NCBI GenBank assembly: GCA_963757135.1
Contig: CAVWQE010000003.1
Location: forward strand, 1 to 64,000
Direction: 5' to 3'
Source: Gp1-AA145 sp963757135
GTDB taxonomy: Bacteria > Acidobacteriota > Terriglobia > Terriglobales > Acidobacteriaceae
Length of the DNA: 64,000 nucleotides
Below, one piece after another: positions 23,647 through 32,847 of this stretch (within the stretch, counting starts at the first letter, position 1; every line of letters begins with the position of its first letter). Position numbers and translations under genes: made by a program. The notes under the pieces are model-generated. The model saw only the letters and a program-made list of their open reading frames with translations. It had not been told where the DNA came from and did no database searches.

Positions 23647-24091
23647 TGGCTTTGTTTCCCAGGCCAAACATGGTTTTAAACAGCTCGGCCCGGAAGTGCT
23701 CCAGTTTGTCCACCGCCAACTGTACCGAAGGCTGATCATCCGGATCCACATCGAATTTCAGGTCCCGCAGGCGCTGCGACATTTGTCGGATTTTTATCTC
23801 GGTGCGTTTAATCTTTTTCTTCGACTGAATCGCTGAGGCCTGGGCGCGCTCACAATACTTGACCACCTGTTGCAACTCAGGGCGAAACTCCTCCCAATGC
23901 TCGCCCTTGGATGATTCCGTCAAGGCTTTCATCTGGCGCTCGGCAATTTCAACGTAAAGGTCCGGCTGCTGCTCGGGCCTGGCAGCATCGGCACGCGCGA
24001 TCAATTGCTCAAGCGTTTCTTCTTTCTTGCCGAGAGACAGCGCGGTCAGAACCAGCAGAAAAAGAGCGACCGTTCCCACGTACTTGACCAT
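23639..24091 (-). CDS. secreted helical hypothetical protein
   Basis: A 150-residue exported protein (signal VGTVALFLLVLTALSLG) with a TPR-like first helix pair (LEQLIARADAARPEQQPDLYVEIAERQMKAL) and a coiled coil (QSKKKIKRTEIKIRQMSQRLRDLKFDV). The next gene downstream overlaps its stop by 8 bases and the TPR gene ends 10 bases upstream, so the three are likely cotranscribed and functionally linked. Confidence 0.65.
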   Translation of the reverse strand: MVKYVGTVALFLLVLTALSLGKKEETLEQLIARADAARPEQQPDLYVEIAERQMKALTESSKGEHWEEFRPELQQVVKYCERAQASAIQSKKKIKRTEIKIRQMSQRLRDLKFDVDPDDQPSVQLAVDKLEHFRAELFKTMFGLGNKAND

Positions 24092-24101
24092 TTCACACTC
24101 A

Positions 24102-25505
24102 TCACTTCTTCGGCTCAATTGCAATCAAACGGTGCCTGGCCTGCCACTCCTGATTGGGAAACTTGCCTCCCGCCACGTCCAGGAACTGATGATAATACTT
24201 TGCCGCGTTTTTCACGTCGTGCAGATTATCGTAGGCGGTGGCGCGCAGGAAATACGTCATCGGTATTTCCGGCAAAAACTTGGCCCGCATGTCTACGGCT
24301 TTGATGGCGAATGCGTAGTCTTTGTTCTCCGCAGCGGCCACCGCCAGGTCGCCATAGGCGGGTCCGACATCGGGCCTCAGTTGAACTGCTCGCGCCAACT
24401 CGCGCTCGGCGTCGGCGTACTTTTTCTCGTGCAGCAGCGCCCGTCCCAAGCCATGGTGAAAGGCGGCGTCGTTCGGATGCGAGGCTGTCAGCTTTCTGTA
24501 AAGCTCTTCTGCTTGCGGGAACTTGCTGGTTTCAAGGTAGAGATCGGCGAGATCGTGCTGCGCCTGGCTGTCGGAGGGATCGAGCTTAAGACCGGTCTCA
24601 AGCTCACTGATCCCGTCTTCAGTCTTGCCCGCAATGGCAAGCATGCGTCCAAGTTGCATGTGTGTGGTGGCATCGTTCGGGTGCACGGCTACAAGTTTCC
24701 GGAGGAGCGCTTCTGCGTCGGCAAAACGCCGCTGGCGCATATAGAAATTGGTCAGCGCTGCCAGGGCATCCGCAGATCCCGGCGCCAGGGCAAGCGCCTG
24801 CTGATACTCCTTTTCTGCCTCCGCCGAGTGGCCTTTTTCAAGTAAGGTCGCGGCTAGTAGATGTGGCTCGAGGTCCTTCGGGTCGGCCAGCGAGGCCTGC
24901 TGATATGCACTCGCGGCTTCATCAGGCTTGCTGGCTTCGAGAAGATGTCCCAACCCAACCCACGCTCGCTTCTTGCCATCGGCTGGATTGGAGATCGGCG
25001 TCAGTTTGGTTGCCGCACGAAGATACTGTTCTGCACCCGGCTGTCCAGAGTCGGCCAATGCCAGGCCAAGATTCAAGTTGGTTTCAAATACGTCCGGCTT
25101 GGCCGCAACGGACTTGCGATAAGCAGTGATTGAATCATCGCGCCGGCCCATCGCATGATAAACAAAACCCAGGTCATACCACGCGGAATAGTTTTCTGGA
25201 GCTTCGGCCACTGCTTGTTTCAGCAGTGCTTCCGCCGAAGCATAATCCCGCTTGTCGATGTCTTGTTCGGCTTCGTTTATTTTGGTGGCGACTGGGTCCT
25301 GTTCTTCCACCTTGTGATGCCGAATGGTCTTGCCGGTGGATTGGGCCGCGACAGTGGAGATCGCCAAAATGCAAAAGACAACTACCGAGATAGCCGAACC
25401 AGGAGGCATTCCGCCGAGCATTCGACTTTGAAAAGGGATAGTTTTCCGTCGCGCGATTGTCACTCTCTCGTCGACGGCCCTCTTCGATGACGCATCAGTT
25501 TCCAT
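24102..25505 (-). CDS. exported TPR-repeat protein
   Basis: A 467-residue protein with a hydrophobic N-terminal segment (SAISVVVFCILAISTVAAQS) and about ten TPR units from residue 70 on, for example ENYSAWYDLGFVYHAMGRRDDSITAYRKSV, DALAALTNFYMRQRRFADAEALLRKLV and DAAFHHGLGRALLHEKKYADAERELARAV. It is a periplasmic or membrane-anchored scaffold. ATG 25505 is preferred; it overlaps the uvrA stop by 11 bases, so it may be translated with uvrA. Confidence 0.8.
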   Translation of the reverse strand: METDASSKRAVDERVTIARRKTIPFQSRMLGGMPPGSAISVVVFCILAISTVAAQSTGKTIRHHKVEEQDPVATKINEAEQDIDKRDYASAEALLKQAVAEAPENYSAWYDLGFVYHAMGRRDDSITAYRKSVAAKPDVFETNLNLGLALADSGQPGAEQYLRAATKLTPISNPADGKKRAWVGLGHLLEASKPDEAASAYQQASLADPKDLEPHLLAATLLEKGHSAEAEKEYQQALALAPGSADALAALTNFYMRQRRFADAEALLRKLVAVHPNDATTHMQLGRMLAIAGKTEDGISELETGLKLDPSDSQAQHDLADLYLETSKFPQAEELYRKLTASHPNDAAFHHGLGRALLHEKKYADAERELARAVQLRPDVGPAYGDLAVAAAENKDYAFAIKAVDMRAKFLPEIPMTYFLRATAYDNLHDVKNAAKYYHQFLDVAGGKFPNQEWQARHRLIAIEPKK

Positions 25506-28500
25506 TTGAACGCGCAGTCCCGCTTGCATTCAGCTCCCGCGCCAGGAATTGCCCGGTGTAGGAACCTGCAATCTCCGCAATCTTCTCCGGCGGCCCCTCG
25601 CCCAGGACATAGCCCCCGCGCTCGCCGCCTTCGGGCCCTAAATCGATTACCCAATCGGCAGTCTTGATCACCTCAAGATTGTGCTCGATCAACAGAATCG
25701 AGCCCCCTGCTTCAATAAGACGCCGAAAAGCCGTGAGTAGTTTACTGATGTCATCAAAGTGCAACCCGGTGGTTGGTTCGTCAAAAATGTAGAGCATCCG
25801 TTTCTTAAGGGGTTTAGCGTTCGATCTTCGGCTTGCGGAAGCGGCGGGCTGCAGGTGGGCTGCAAGCTTTACCCGCTGTGCCTCCCCTCCGGAAAGCGTT
25901 GTCGCCGATTGCCCTAAACGCAGATACCCTAGCCCGACTTCATCCAGCATGCGCAACTTGTCGGCAACTTTAGGCGCGCTGGCGAAATGATGGATGGCTT
26001 CACGCACCGTCATGTTGAGCACGTCATGGATGTTCTTGCCGCGATATCGGACATCGAGGACCTCCGGTTTGAACCGCGCGCCTTTGCACTCTTCGCAAAT
26101 GAGTTCGACATCGGCGAGAAACTGCATTTCGACCACCACCGTGCCGTCTCCCTGGCAAGTCTCGCAACGTCCGCCGGGCACATTAAACGAAAAATGTCCG
26201 GCGCCGAACCCGCGCTTGTGGGCTTCGGGAGTGCCCGCAAACAGTTCGCGGATGCCGTCGAAGGCTTTGATATAGGTGACCGGATTTGACCGTGGTGTCC
26301 TACCGATCGGCGATTGATCCACCAGGATCACGTCGTCGATGTATTCGTCGCCCTCGACCTCTCGAACCCCCGGAGGGTGCCCCGCCCTTGTCTCCCCGCT
26401 GTTTGGGGACACAGGTTGGGGATTTTGACTTTTCTTGACGGCGCTCAGCGCCTTGAACAAAACATCGTGCAGCAGCGTCGATTTTCCCGAGCCTGAGACT
26501 CCGGTAATTGCCACAAACATTCCCAGCGGGATTGCGACGTCGATGTTCTTAAGGTTGTGGACTCGCGCGCCACGGATCGCGATCTGCTGCCGTCCTGGCT
26601 TACGCCGGTTAGCCGGCACCTGTATGCGAAGATCATTCCCCAGATACCTTCCGGTGAGCGAAGCCGGAATGTGCTGAATTTCCTCGTAAGTGCCGGTTGC
26701 AATCACTTTGCCGCCGTACTCTCCCGCGCCCGGCCCGAGATCAATAATCTGGTCGCTGGCCCGCATCACGTCGGGATCGTGCTCAACTACCAGCACCGTA
26801 TTCCCCAGGTCGCGCAGTCCGTGCAGGATTTTGATCAACCGGTGCGTGTCGCGGCTGTGCAGGCCTATGGACGGCTCGTCCAGTACATAGAGCGTGCCCA
26901 CCAGTCGTGAGCCTAGAGATGTCGCAAGTTGGATCCGCTGCGCTTCGCCTCCCGAAAGCGTGGAGGTCAGGCGGTCGAGTTGGAGATACTCCAGACCGAC
27001 ATCGTTGAGAAACCGCAGGCGGGATGTGATCTCTTCCAGCAGTCGCTCGCCAATTTCGGCTTCTTCTTTCCGCAGCGGCTGAAAATTAGCTTTGGAGCTA
27101 GGGGCACCCTCGTCCGTAGAAAAATTGTTCAGCAGGTCTTCAAAAAACTTACCCGCTTCCTCGACCGTCATCGCGCACACTTCGCAAATGTTTTTCCCTG
27201 CGATCTTGACCTGCTGGGCCTCGCGTCGCAGCCGCGCGCCTCCGCAATCGGAACATGTCGAGTACCCGCGATAACGGCTGATGAACACACGCACGTGCAG
27301 TTTGTACTTTTTGCGATCCAGATATCGAAAGAACCCACGCACGCCCGGGAATTTTCGCTCACCCTCAATGACCAACCGTTGATGCTCCGCCGCCAACTCG
27401 GCCCACGGTACGTCCATCGGGATCCCCGCTTGCTTCGCGTAGCGCTTCAGGTCGGCCAATAGCGGACGATATTTCGGCTTGGTCCAGGGTTCGATGGCGC
27501 CCTCGCTAAGAGTTTTGCTGGGATCAGGTATCACCAGGGCCAGATCAAAGTCAATCGTGTTGCCAAACCCCTGGCATCGCGGGCACGCGCCAAACGGATT
27601 ATTAAACGAGAACAACCGGGGCTCAGGCTCGGCGTATCGTATGCCGCAGTTCTTGCATTCAAACCGTTGGGAGAACCGCAATTGCCTGGGAGCGCGCCGG
27701 CTGGAATCTTCGCCCCGCGGCGCGATTTCGAAAATCACCTCTTCGCTCTCGCGAAACCCGATTTCCGCTGCATCCACCACCCGGGCCCGCGAATCTGCAG
27801 CAATGGCGATGCGATCGACGAGCACAGACAGCGGTTCAGCAAAGTTCACATCGAGCAACGACTCCGGCGTGGAAAATTCAAAGATCTGTCCGTGTTGATA
27901 TAGGCGGTTAAACCCACGCGTCCGCAACTCGAACAGGCGGGTCTTGATTGTGTCAGCAGCCAACGCATCTCCGGCCGATTTCTTCTTGGCGCTCTTCTTA
28001 ACTCTTGTCATTCCGAGCGTAGAAGAATGATTCCCTTGCGAGTCATTCTTCGCTGTCGAGGAACCTGCTTTTCTCTTAGGAACGGCCGGCTGGCCGTTGG
28101 AGTGGTTGACGCTCGGGCTGACCGGGAACAGCACATTCAGCCGCGTGCCTTCGCCCAGCGCCATCACTTCTTCTGCCACTTCGTCTACCGTGTCTTTCTT
28201 TACTTCGGCGTCGCAATTAACACAGTATGTTCGGCCAATTCGCGCAAAAAGCAGTCGCAAATAGTCGTAGACTTCGGTCGCCGTTCCCACCGTCGAACGC
28301 GGGCTGCGGGTTGTATTCTTCTGCCGGATCGCAACTGCCGGAGCAATACCCTCAATGTGGTCCACATCCGGCTTCTCGATGCGCTCCAGGAATTGCCGCG
28401 CGTACGCCGACAGAGACTCGACATACCGGCGCTGCCCCTCGGCGTAAATGGTGTCAAAGGCGAGGGAAGACTTGCCCGAGCCGGAAACTCCGGTGACCAC

Positions 28501-28656
28501 GGTGAGGGCGTTGTGCGGGATCTCAAAATCAATGTTTTTGAGATTGTGCGTGCGCGCCCCGCGGACGATAATTTTGTCGTTCACGCCGGCTGTGGGCGTT
28601 GATGGAGACACCTCTGGCACAGTGCTTACGCCGTGATTGGATACCGATGTGGACAT
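25495..28656 (-). CDS. uvrA: excinuclease ABC subunit UvrA
   Basis: A 1053-residue UvrA, about 100 longer than usual. The first Walker A is GVSGSGKSSLAFDT near residue 58, the second GVSGSGKSTLLHDV near 725; signatures TSTLSGGEAQRIQLA and ATTLSGGEAQRVKLA, zinc modules CKNC...CPRC and CETC...CEEC, and VDQSPIGRTPRSNPVTYI are all present. Both extra segments, about residues 197-218 (28001-28068) and 745-761 (26374-26421), are encoded by palindromic repeats in frame. UvrA scans DNA damage in the UvrABC pathway. No uvrB or uvrC is nearby. A divergent secreted-protein gene shares the upstream region. Confidence 0.97.
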   Translation of the reverse strand: MSTSVSNHGVSTVPEVSPSTPTAGVNDKIIVRGARTHNLKNIDFEIPHNALTVVTGVSGSGKSSLAFDTIYAEGQRRYVESLSAYARQFLERIEKPDVDHIEGIAPAVAIRQKNTTRSPRSTVGTATEVYDYLRLLFARIGRTYCVNCDAEVKKDTVDEVAEEVMALGEGTRLNVLFPVSPSVNHSNGQPAVPKRKAGSSTAKNDSQGNHSSTLGMTRVKKSAKKKSAGDALAADTIKTRLFELRTRGFNRLYQHGQIFEFSTPESLLDVNFAEPLSVLVDRIAIAADSRARVVDAAEIGFRESEEVIFEIAPRGEDSSRRAPRQLRFSQRFECKNCGIRYAEPEPRLFSFNNPFGACPRCQGFGNTIDFDLALVIPDPSKTLSEGAIEPWTKPKYRPLLADLKRYAKQAGIPMDVPWAELAAEHQRLVIEGERKFPGVRGFFRYLDRKKYKLHVRVFISRYRGYSTCSDCGGARLRREAQQVKIAGKNICEVCAMTVEEAGKFFEDLLNNFSTDEGAPSSKANFQPLRKEEAEIGERLLEEITSRLRFLNDVGLEYLQLDRLTSTLSGGEAQRIQLATSLGSRLVGTLYVLDEPSIGLHSRDTHRLIKILHGLRDLGNTVLVVEHDPDVMRASDQIIDLGPGAGEYGGKVIATGTYEEIQHIPASLTGRYLGNDLRIQVPANRRKPGRQQIAIRGARVHNLKNIDVAIPLGMFVAITGVSGSGKSTLLHDVLFKALSAVKKSQNPQPVSPNSGETRAGHPPGVREVEGDEYIDDVILVDQSPIGRTPRSNPVTYIKAFDGIRELFAGTPEAHKRGFGAGHFSFNVPGGRCETCQGDGTVVVEMQFLADVELICEECKGARFKPEVLDVRYRGKNIHDVLNMTVREAIHHFASAPKVADKLRMLDEVGLGYLRLGQSATTLSGGEAQRVKLAAHLQPAASASRRSNAKPLKKRMLYIFDEPTTGLHFDDISKLLTAFRRLIEAGGSILLIEHNLEVIKTADWVIDLGPEGGERGGYVLGEGPPEKIAEIAGSYTGQFLARELNASGTARSNGN
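26374..26421. repeat. REP family A-like palindrome inside uvrA
   Basis: GGGTGCCCCGCCCTTGTC then CCCCGCTGTTTGGGG then GACACAGGTTGGGG resembles the family A REPs at 7033, 7725 and 12147. It adds about 16 residues between the second Walker A and the IGRTPRSNP motif of UvrA. Confidence 0.6.
28001..28068. repeat. palindromic repeat inside uvrA (TCATTCCGAGCG family)
   Basis: Contains TGTCATTCCGAGCGTAG, then GAATGATTCCC and GAGTCATTC in inverted arrangement. It encodes an extra loop rich in Ser, Thr, Asn and Gly after the first UvrA zinc-proximal region. The TCATTCCGAGCG core is a widely seen interspersed repeat in environmental genomes. Confidence 0.6.
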
Positions 28657-28801
28657 TGCGGGGCAGGGCAGCGTTCGTCACAAACCCACAGCGCGCCCCT
28701 ACAGGCGGCTCCGCGAGCGCTGCCGAATCTTTCTATTATAAACGGAGCAGAGTCGGGTAAAGTCCTGCGACTTTCCTCCGAACCAAGGGTTCGAACCTGC
28801 A

Positions 28802-30178
28802 ATGAAAACTCTGTACGCAGTGGTGTGTCTGCTGGCCGTCCTTCCCGTTCTTTCGGCATATGAGGCTCCGACGTCGGTGCAAAAACTCATCACAGCGCAG
28901 GGGATTCTCTCCCGGCAATCTGACCTACATTGGCAGATTGCCGCCGATCACCAAGTCCAGTTCAACGGGAAAGACATAAATGTGATCAGATTCACCGTGG
29001 ACTCGGTCACTGAGACAACTTGGTGTCAGCCTAATAATGGGAAGAAGGTCGAGATATCGGGCGAGATCGATTCCGTATCAGGCGGAATCGCGGATCTCAG
29101 TCTAGACACCATGGACATGGGCGAACAGGGTCCAATTTCGCCTTCTGAAGCTTTACGCGGCTGGCGATCGCGACTCCTCCCAGGCCAGCCTAACCCGACC
29201 CAGCATGCTCCCGGCCAGCCGCTTTATCGCTTTGCTTACTATCTCGTTCTGCTCGACCCGTCTGACGGATGTGAACGCTGTTATGTTCCGTTGCTTGTTC
29301 TGCCCGAGACGCTTGACAGTGCTGCCAGGCAACACAAGAGCGTCAATGCCGCCTGGGTCACCACATATGAGCGCGATTCGATCTGGCACATGAACGGCAC
29401 GTTCCTCCTCACTCCAAATTCGATCGACCAGCACTTCATCACCCTTCGTTTTCGAGGAAAGCACTACCGATACGAATTAACGAGCGATGCCGAGGTGCTG
29501 CGTCTGCTCGAGCATCCAGTGGGCACCATACCCATTTCCCGGCCTTTGTTACCCTATAGCGATACGACCGGAGCCGATATCAACGACCTCATCGCAGATT
29601 TTCATACGGTGTTTCGCATGCGAGAGCGTCGGGGGTGGTCAGCTGGACCTGTAATTCCGGGAGAGGCCAAGCCATCTGATACCGTTGCAAAAATTCCAGA
29701 ATCTACAGCTTTGACATCCGAGCTGACAGTTTTTGATGACGGCAACTTCGAGTACCGCTCGGCCCCTGGCTGTACTAACAGGTTTGAACCTGCGCAGATG
29801 TCGAAGTCGCATGTGACAGTCGAAAGTTGGAACTGGAGGGAAACCTGTCCAGGCAGCCAGCGAGTAGAAACGACTTCCGAATCGTTGCTAGATCAACAAG
29901 AATTTGCACACCTAAAGCAGCTATTGAACCGCGAAGAAGTCAAGCGTGCGGACCGTTGCTTTTGCAACGCGGCAGGTACGTTCGACGATTATGAAATTGA
30001 GATTCCTCGCCGGGATTCAAATCAAACGATTACAGTCTTCAACTTTATGCCTCAGCACTTCGAGTTGCGAGAGCATCCGGCAATTACCTATCTTGCTTGC
30101 GAAGAGAGGACGATCACTGCGAAGGTCACACATGACGCAATGCCAGAATGGTGCAACAATCTGCCGCCGTTAAAATAG
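28802..30178 (+). CDS. secreted hypothetical protein
   Basis: A 458-residue protein with a signal peptide (TLYAVVCLLAVLPVLSAY) and a long soluble part with several Cys residues (DGCERCYVPLL, ADRCFCNAAGTF, PEWCNNLPPL), which in the periplasm could form disulfides. No domain is recognised. The upstream 146 bases are shared with the divergent uvrA gene. It ends 20 bases before the convergent cytochrome gene. Confidence 0.65.
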   Translation: MKTLYAVVCLLAVLPVLSAYEAPTSVQKLITAQGILSRQSDLHWQIAADHQVQFNGKDINVIRFTVDSVTETTWCQPNNGKKVEISGEIDSVSGGIADLSLDTMDMGEQGPISPSEALRGWRSRLLPGQPNPTQHAPGQPLYRFAYYLVLLDPSDGCERCYVPLLVLPETLDSAARQHKSVNAAWVTTYERDSIWHMNGTFLLTPNSIDQHFITLRFRGKHYRYELTSDAEVLRLLEHPVGTIPISRPLLPYSDTTGADINDLIADFHTVFRMRERRGWSAGPVIPGEAKPSDTVAKIPESTALTSELTVFDDGNFEYRSAPGCTNRFEPAQMSKSHVTVESWNWRETCPGSQRVETTSESLLDQQEFAHLKQLLNREEVKRADRCFCNAAGTFDDYEIEIPRRDSNQTITVFNFMPQHFELREHPAITYLACEERTITAKVTHDAMPEWCNNLPPLK

Positions 30179-30197
30179 CCAGCGCAAAGCCGGGGTT

Positions 30198-30809
30198 TTA
30201 CTTCTTCTCTACGCTATCCTTCACATACCCGGCACTGAACGTGCCCTTAGCCTTCGCAATCGGCAACAGCGTCGGATAGAACTGCACAAAAGTTGTGTCC
30301 ACGGCTGCGTGATCGGCATGGCAGGAATAGCACTGAGCAGACGTCGGGACCATATCGCCCAATTTCGAATCATCGAAGCCGAAGAAGGCCCATTTGCCGG
30401 GGAACTTAGCTTCATCTTTTACGTGAACTTCAAGGCCCATCATATTGTTTGTTTGATAGTTGCCGCGCTGATTAATGGGGCCCTTACTCTGGGCGCCGCG
30501 CACTTCGAGCACCAGAACGGTTTTCTCCGGCCACGTCCCAGTCTCTTTAAAACTCTTATAGGAACTGGGATTCACAAAGACGTTGTCGAACATATGATGG
30601 TCGGCTCCCGCCGCCTGTGCCGCCGGGCTGTAACTCATGTCCAGGCCTGTGCTCAGATAAACCCACTCGCGATAATTCTCCGGCAATTTCATCTTGCCGT
30701 CGGTGGTGTATTGCGGATCGCTGGCTGGCGCACTCGCAGTCTGATTAAGTGCCGCGAGTGAAATCAATACCACCACGCCCACGATGACAGCTTTGGTTTT
30801 TGTTTTCAT
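30198..30809 (-). CDS. cytochrome P460-family protein
   Basis: A 203-residue exported protein. After the N-terminal hydrophobic segment (AVIVGVVVLISLAALN) the P460 core follows: LPENYREWVYLSTGLDMSY, FDNVFVNPSSYKSFKETGTWPEKTVLVLEVRG and the c-type haem site AQCYSCHADHAAVDTTFVQFYP. P460 proteins oxidise hydroxylamine or related small N compounds, although many members are uncharacterised. The CYSCH motif shows covalent haem binding. Start ATG 30809. Confidence 0.85.
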   Translation of the reverse strand: MKTKTKAVIVGVVVLISLAALNQTASAPASDPQYTTDGKMKLPENYREWVYLSTGLDMSYSPAAQAAGADHHMFDNVFVNPSSYKSFKETGTWPEKTVLVLEVRGAQSKGPINQRGNYQTNNMMGLEVHVKDEAKFPGKWAFFGFDDSKLGDMVPTSAQCYSCHADHAAVDTTFVQFYPTLLPIAKAKGTFSAGYVKDSVEKK

Positions 30810-30920
30810 GCATGGCAGTCTCCCATGCCTCCGCCCGGTAGGCCAGACCACTCCCTGCGCGCTTCCGGCAATTGGCTGCATTTGTTCCCGCTACGATCCG
30901 CCGTACAATACCATCGCGAT

Positions 30921-32041
30921 ATGAGCTCGGTTGAAATTTCGAAGTCTCCGCGTTGGCTGTGGATTGCAACCCTTTGGGGCGGCATGGGTTTGTTCGACGC
31001 GACGGAAACAGTTTTTTCCATGCGCTCGCAAGGCATGCACCATGCATGGACGCAGCTGTTCGTGACGATTTTGTTTTCCTGGTTGCCATGGGCGCTCGCG
31101 ACACCCGTCGTCATGTATCTGGGCCGCCGATTTCCACCCGTGACTTTGCGGCCTGTTTCGACGTGGCTCATTCACCTTGGCGCTGCCGCAATCATCAACC
31201 TCGTGTCATCCGCATGGCGTGCGTTCATGGAAGTTGCCATGAATCCCTGGTTAAACTCATCCGGCCCGGGTTCGTTTACTTCGCTCTGGTCGCAAACATT
31301 CAACAATGGGCTGCTTGCAACCATCATCTTCTACGCTTCGATCCTGGCGATCGCCTACGTGCTCGAGTCGCGTGAACGGATTGCCCATCAGCAAGCCGAG
31401 ACCGCACGTCTGAACGAGCAACTGTCCAAGGCGCAGTTAGATGCACTGCGCCATCAGCTTGAGCCGCACTTTCTTTTTAATGCCCTGAATGCCGTTGCCT
31501 CTCTGGTGCGCGAAAAGAGAAACGATGACGCGGTAAACATGATCGCGGGGCTGAGCGATCTTTTGCGCCACGTGCTTCAGGATTCCAGCAAGCAAGAGGT
31601 GGCGCTAGGAGAAGAACTCGAACTCGTAGACAAGTATCTGGCGATTCAGAAAGTACGTTTCTCCGACCGGCTGCACATTGACGCCCATATTCCTGCAGAG
31701 CTCCTGGAGGCGCAGGTCCCCAGCCTCGTTCTGCAGCCAATTGTGGAGAATGCTCTGAAGCACGGCATTGCTAAACGCGCACAAGGAGGTACGGTTCGTA
31801 TCCCGCTTCGCGCCTGAATGGCCATCTCGTGTTAAGCGTTTACAACGACGGCCCACAACTCGCGGCCGACTGGAAAAATAGCGGCTCGGGGGTCGGCCTC
31901 TCGAATCTGGTCACTCGTCTGCGCGGCCTCTACGGAGACCAATTTGAGTTCAGTCTCGCCAGCCCTGGTTCCAATGGCGTGCAAGCCTCAGTTTCCCTAC
32001 CTTATGTCGCCGCATCCGGCAAAGACAGCAAGGGGCGGTAA
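30921..32041 (+). pseudogene. LytS/YehU-type sensor histidine kinase, frameshifted near the C-terminus
   Basis: A histidine kinase with an N-terminal membrane domain of four TM segments, then the His_kinase domain: LSKAQLDALRHQLEPHFLFNALNAVASLVREK contains the phospho-acceptor His. The N box is LVLQPIVENALKHGIAKRA. One missing base near 31800 moves the ATP lid into another frame, which continues SRLNGHLVLSVYNDGPQL and GSGVGLSNLVTRLRGLYG to the stop at 32041. Both parts are well conserved, so this may be a sequence error. Together with the LytTR regulator that follows immediately it forms a two-component pair. Confidence 0.8.
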
Positions 32042-32778
32042 GTGCCTGCCGCCGCGCCACCGAAAATCCGCACAATAATCGTGGATGACGAACCCCCGCC
32101 CGGCGCAACATTGCCTTACTCTTGCAACGCCAGCCGGATTTGGAAATCATTGGCGAGTGCGGGTCAGGCAAAGATGCGCTCGCGGCCATTCGCAGCCTTT
32201 CTCCCGATCTGCTTTTCCTTGATGTACAAATGCCCGAATGCGACGGTTTCGATGTACTCGAAATGCTCGGCAGCAAGGTGCCCGCAGCGATAATCTTCGT
32301 CACCGCTTACGATCAATACGCACTTCGCGCCTTCGATGCCGGCGCCCTGGACTATTTGTTGAAACCCTTCGACAACGCCCGTTTTTCTCGAGCCCTTGAT
32401 CGCGCCAGAGACAAGGTCAAGCTGTTCAGGCTCGCGCCGCCTAAAACGGAGCGCCTGGTTATCAAGTCTGCGGGACAGGTTTCCTTTGTGAGGACTTCAG
32501 AAATAGATTGGATCGAGGCGGACGATTACTATGCCTGTTTGCATGTTGGCCCGCGAAATCATCTGCTGCGCCGCAGTCTGGCCGAGCTTGAGCAGGATTT
32601 GGATCCAGCGCTTTTCTGTCGCATCCACCGCTCAGCAATCGTGAATATCAACCAGATAAAAAACTTGAAACTCAATCCCGATGGCGATTACAACGTCGTT
32701 CTTGAAAATGGTTCCGAACTTTGCCTGAGCCGGCGTCATCGTAAAGACCTGCAATCTCGCTTGGGTGTGCGCTCCTGA
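32042..32778 (+). pseudogene. LytTR-type response regulator, frameshifted near the N-terminus
   Basis: A response regulator with a receiver domain (KIRTIIVDDE at the start, LLFLDVQMPECDG with the phospho-acceptor Asp, and LLKPF with the conserved Lys) and a LytTR DNA-binding domain (ERLVIKSAGQVSFVRTSEIDWIEADDYYACLHVG, LSRRHRKDLQSRL). A missing base near 32100 separates DDEPP from RRNIALLLQRQPDLEIIGE. GTG 32042 directly follows the kinase stop. It should be phosphorylated by the kinase and bind direct-repeat promoters. Confidence 0.8.
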
Positions 32779-32847
32779 TTCCACACTGAACATCGGTAGT
32801 AGCCGCTTCCGATTTAAGCCATCTCAACGTCAGCGTCCGCCTGGTGG

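Noticed and set aside
28780..28799. GGGTTCGAACCT resembling a tRNA T-arm just before the gene at 28802.
   Set aside because: No acceptor or anticodon stem can be built around it, so no tRNA is called.
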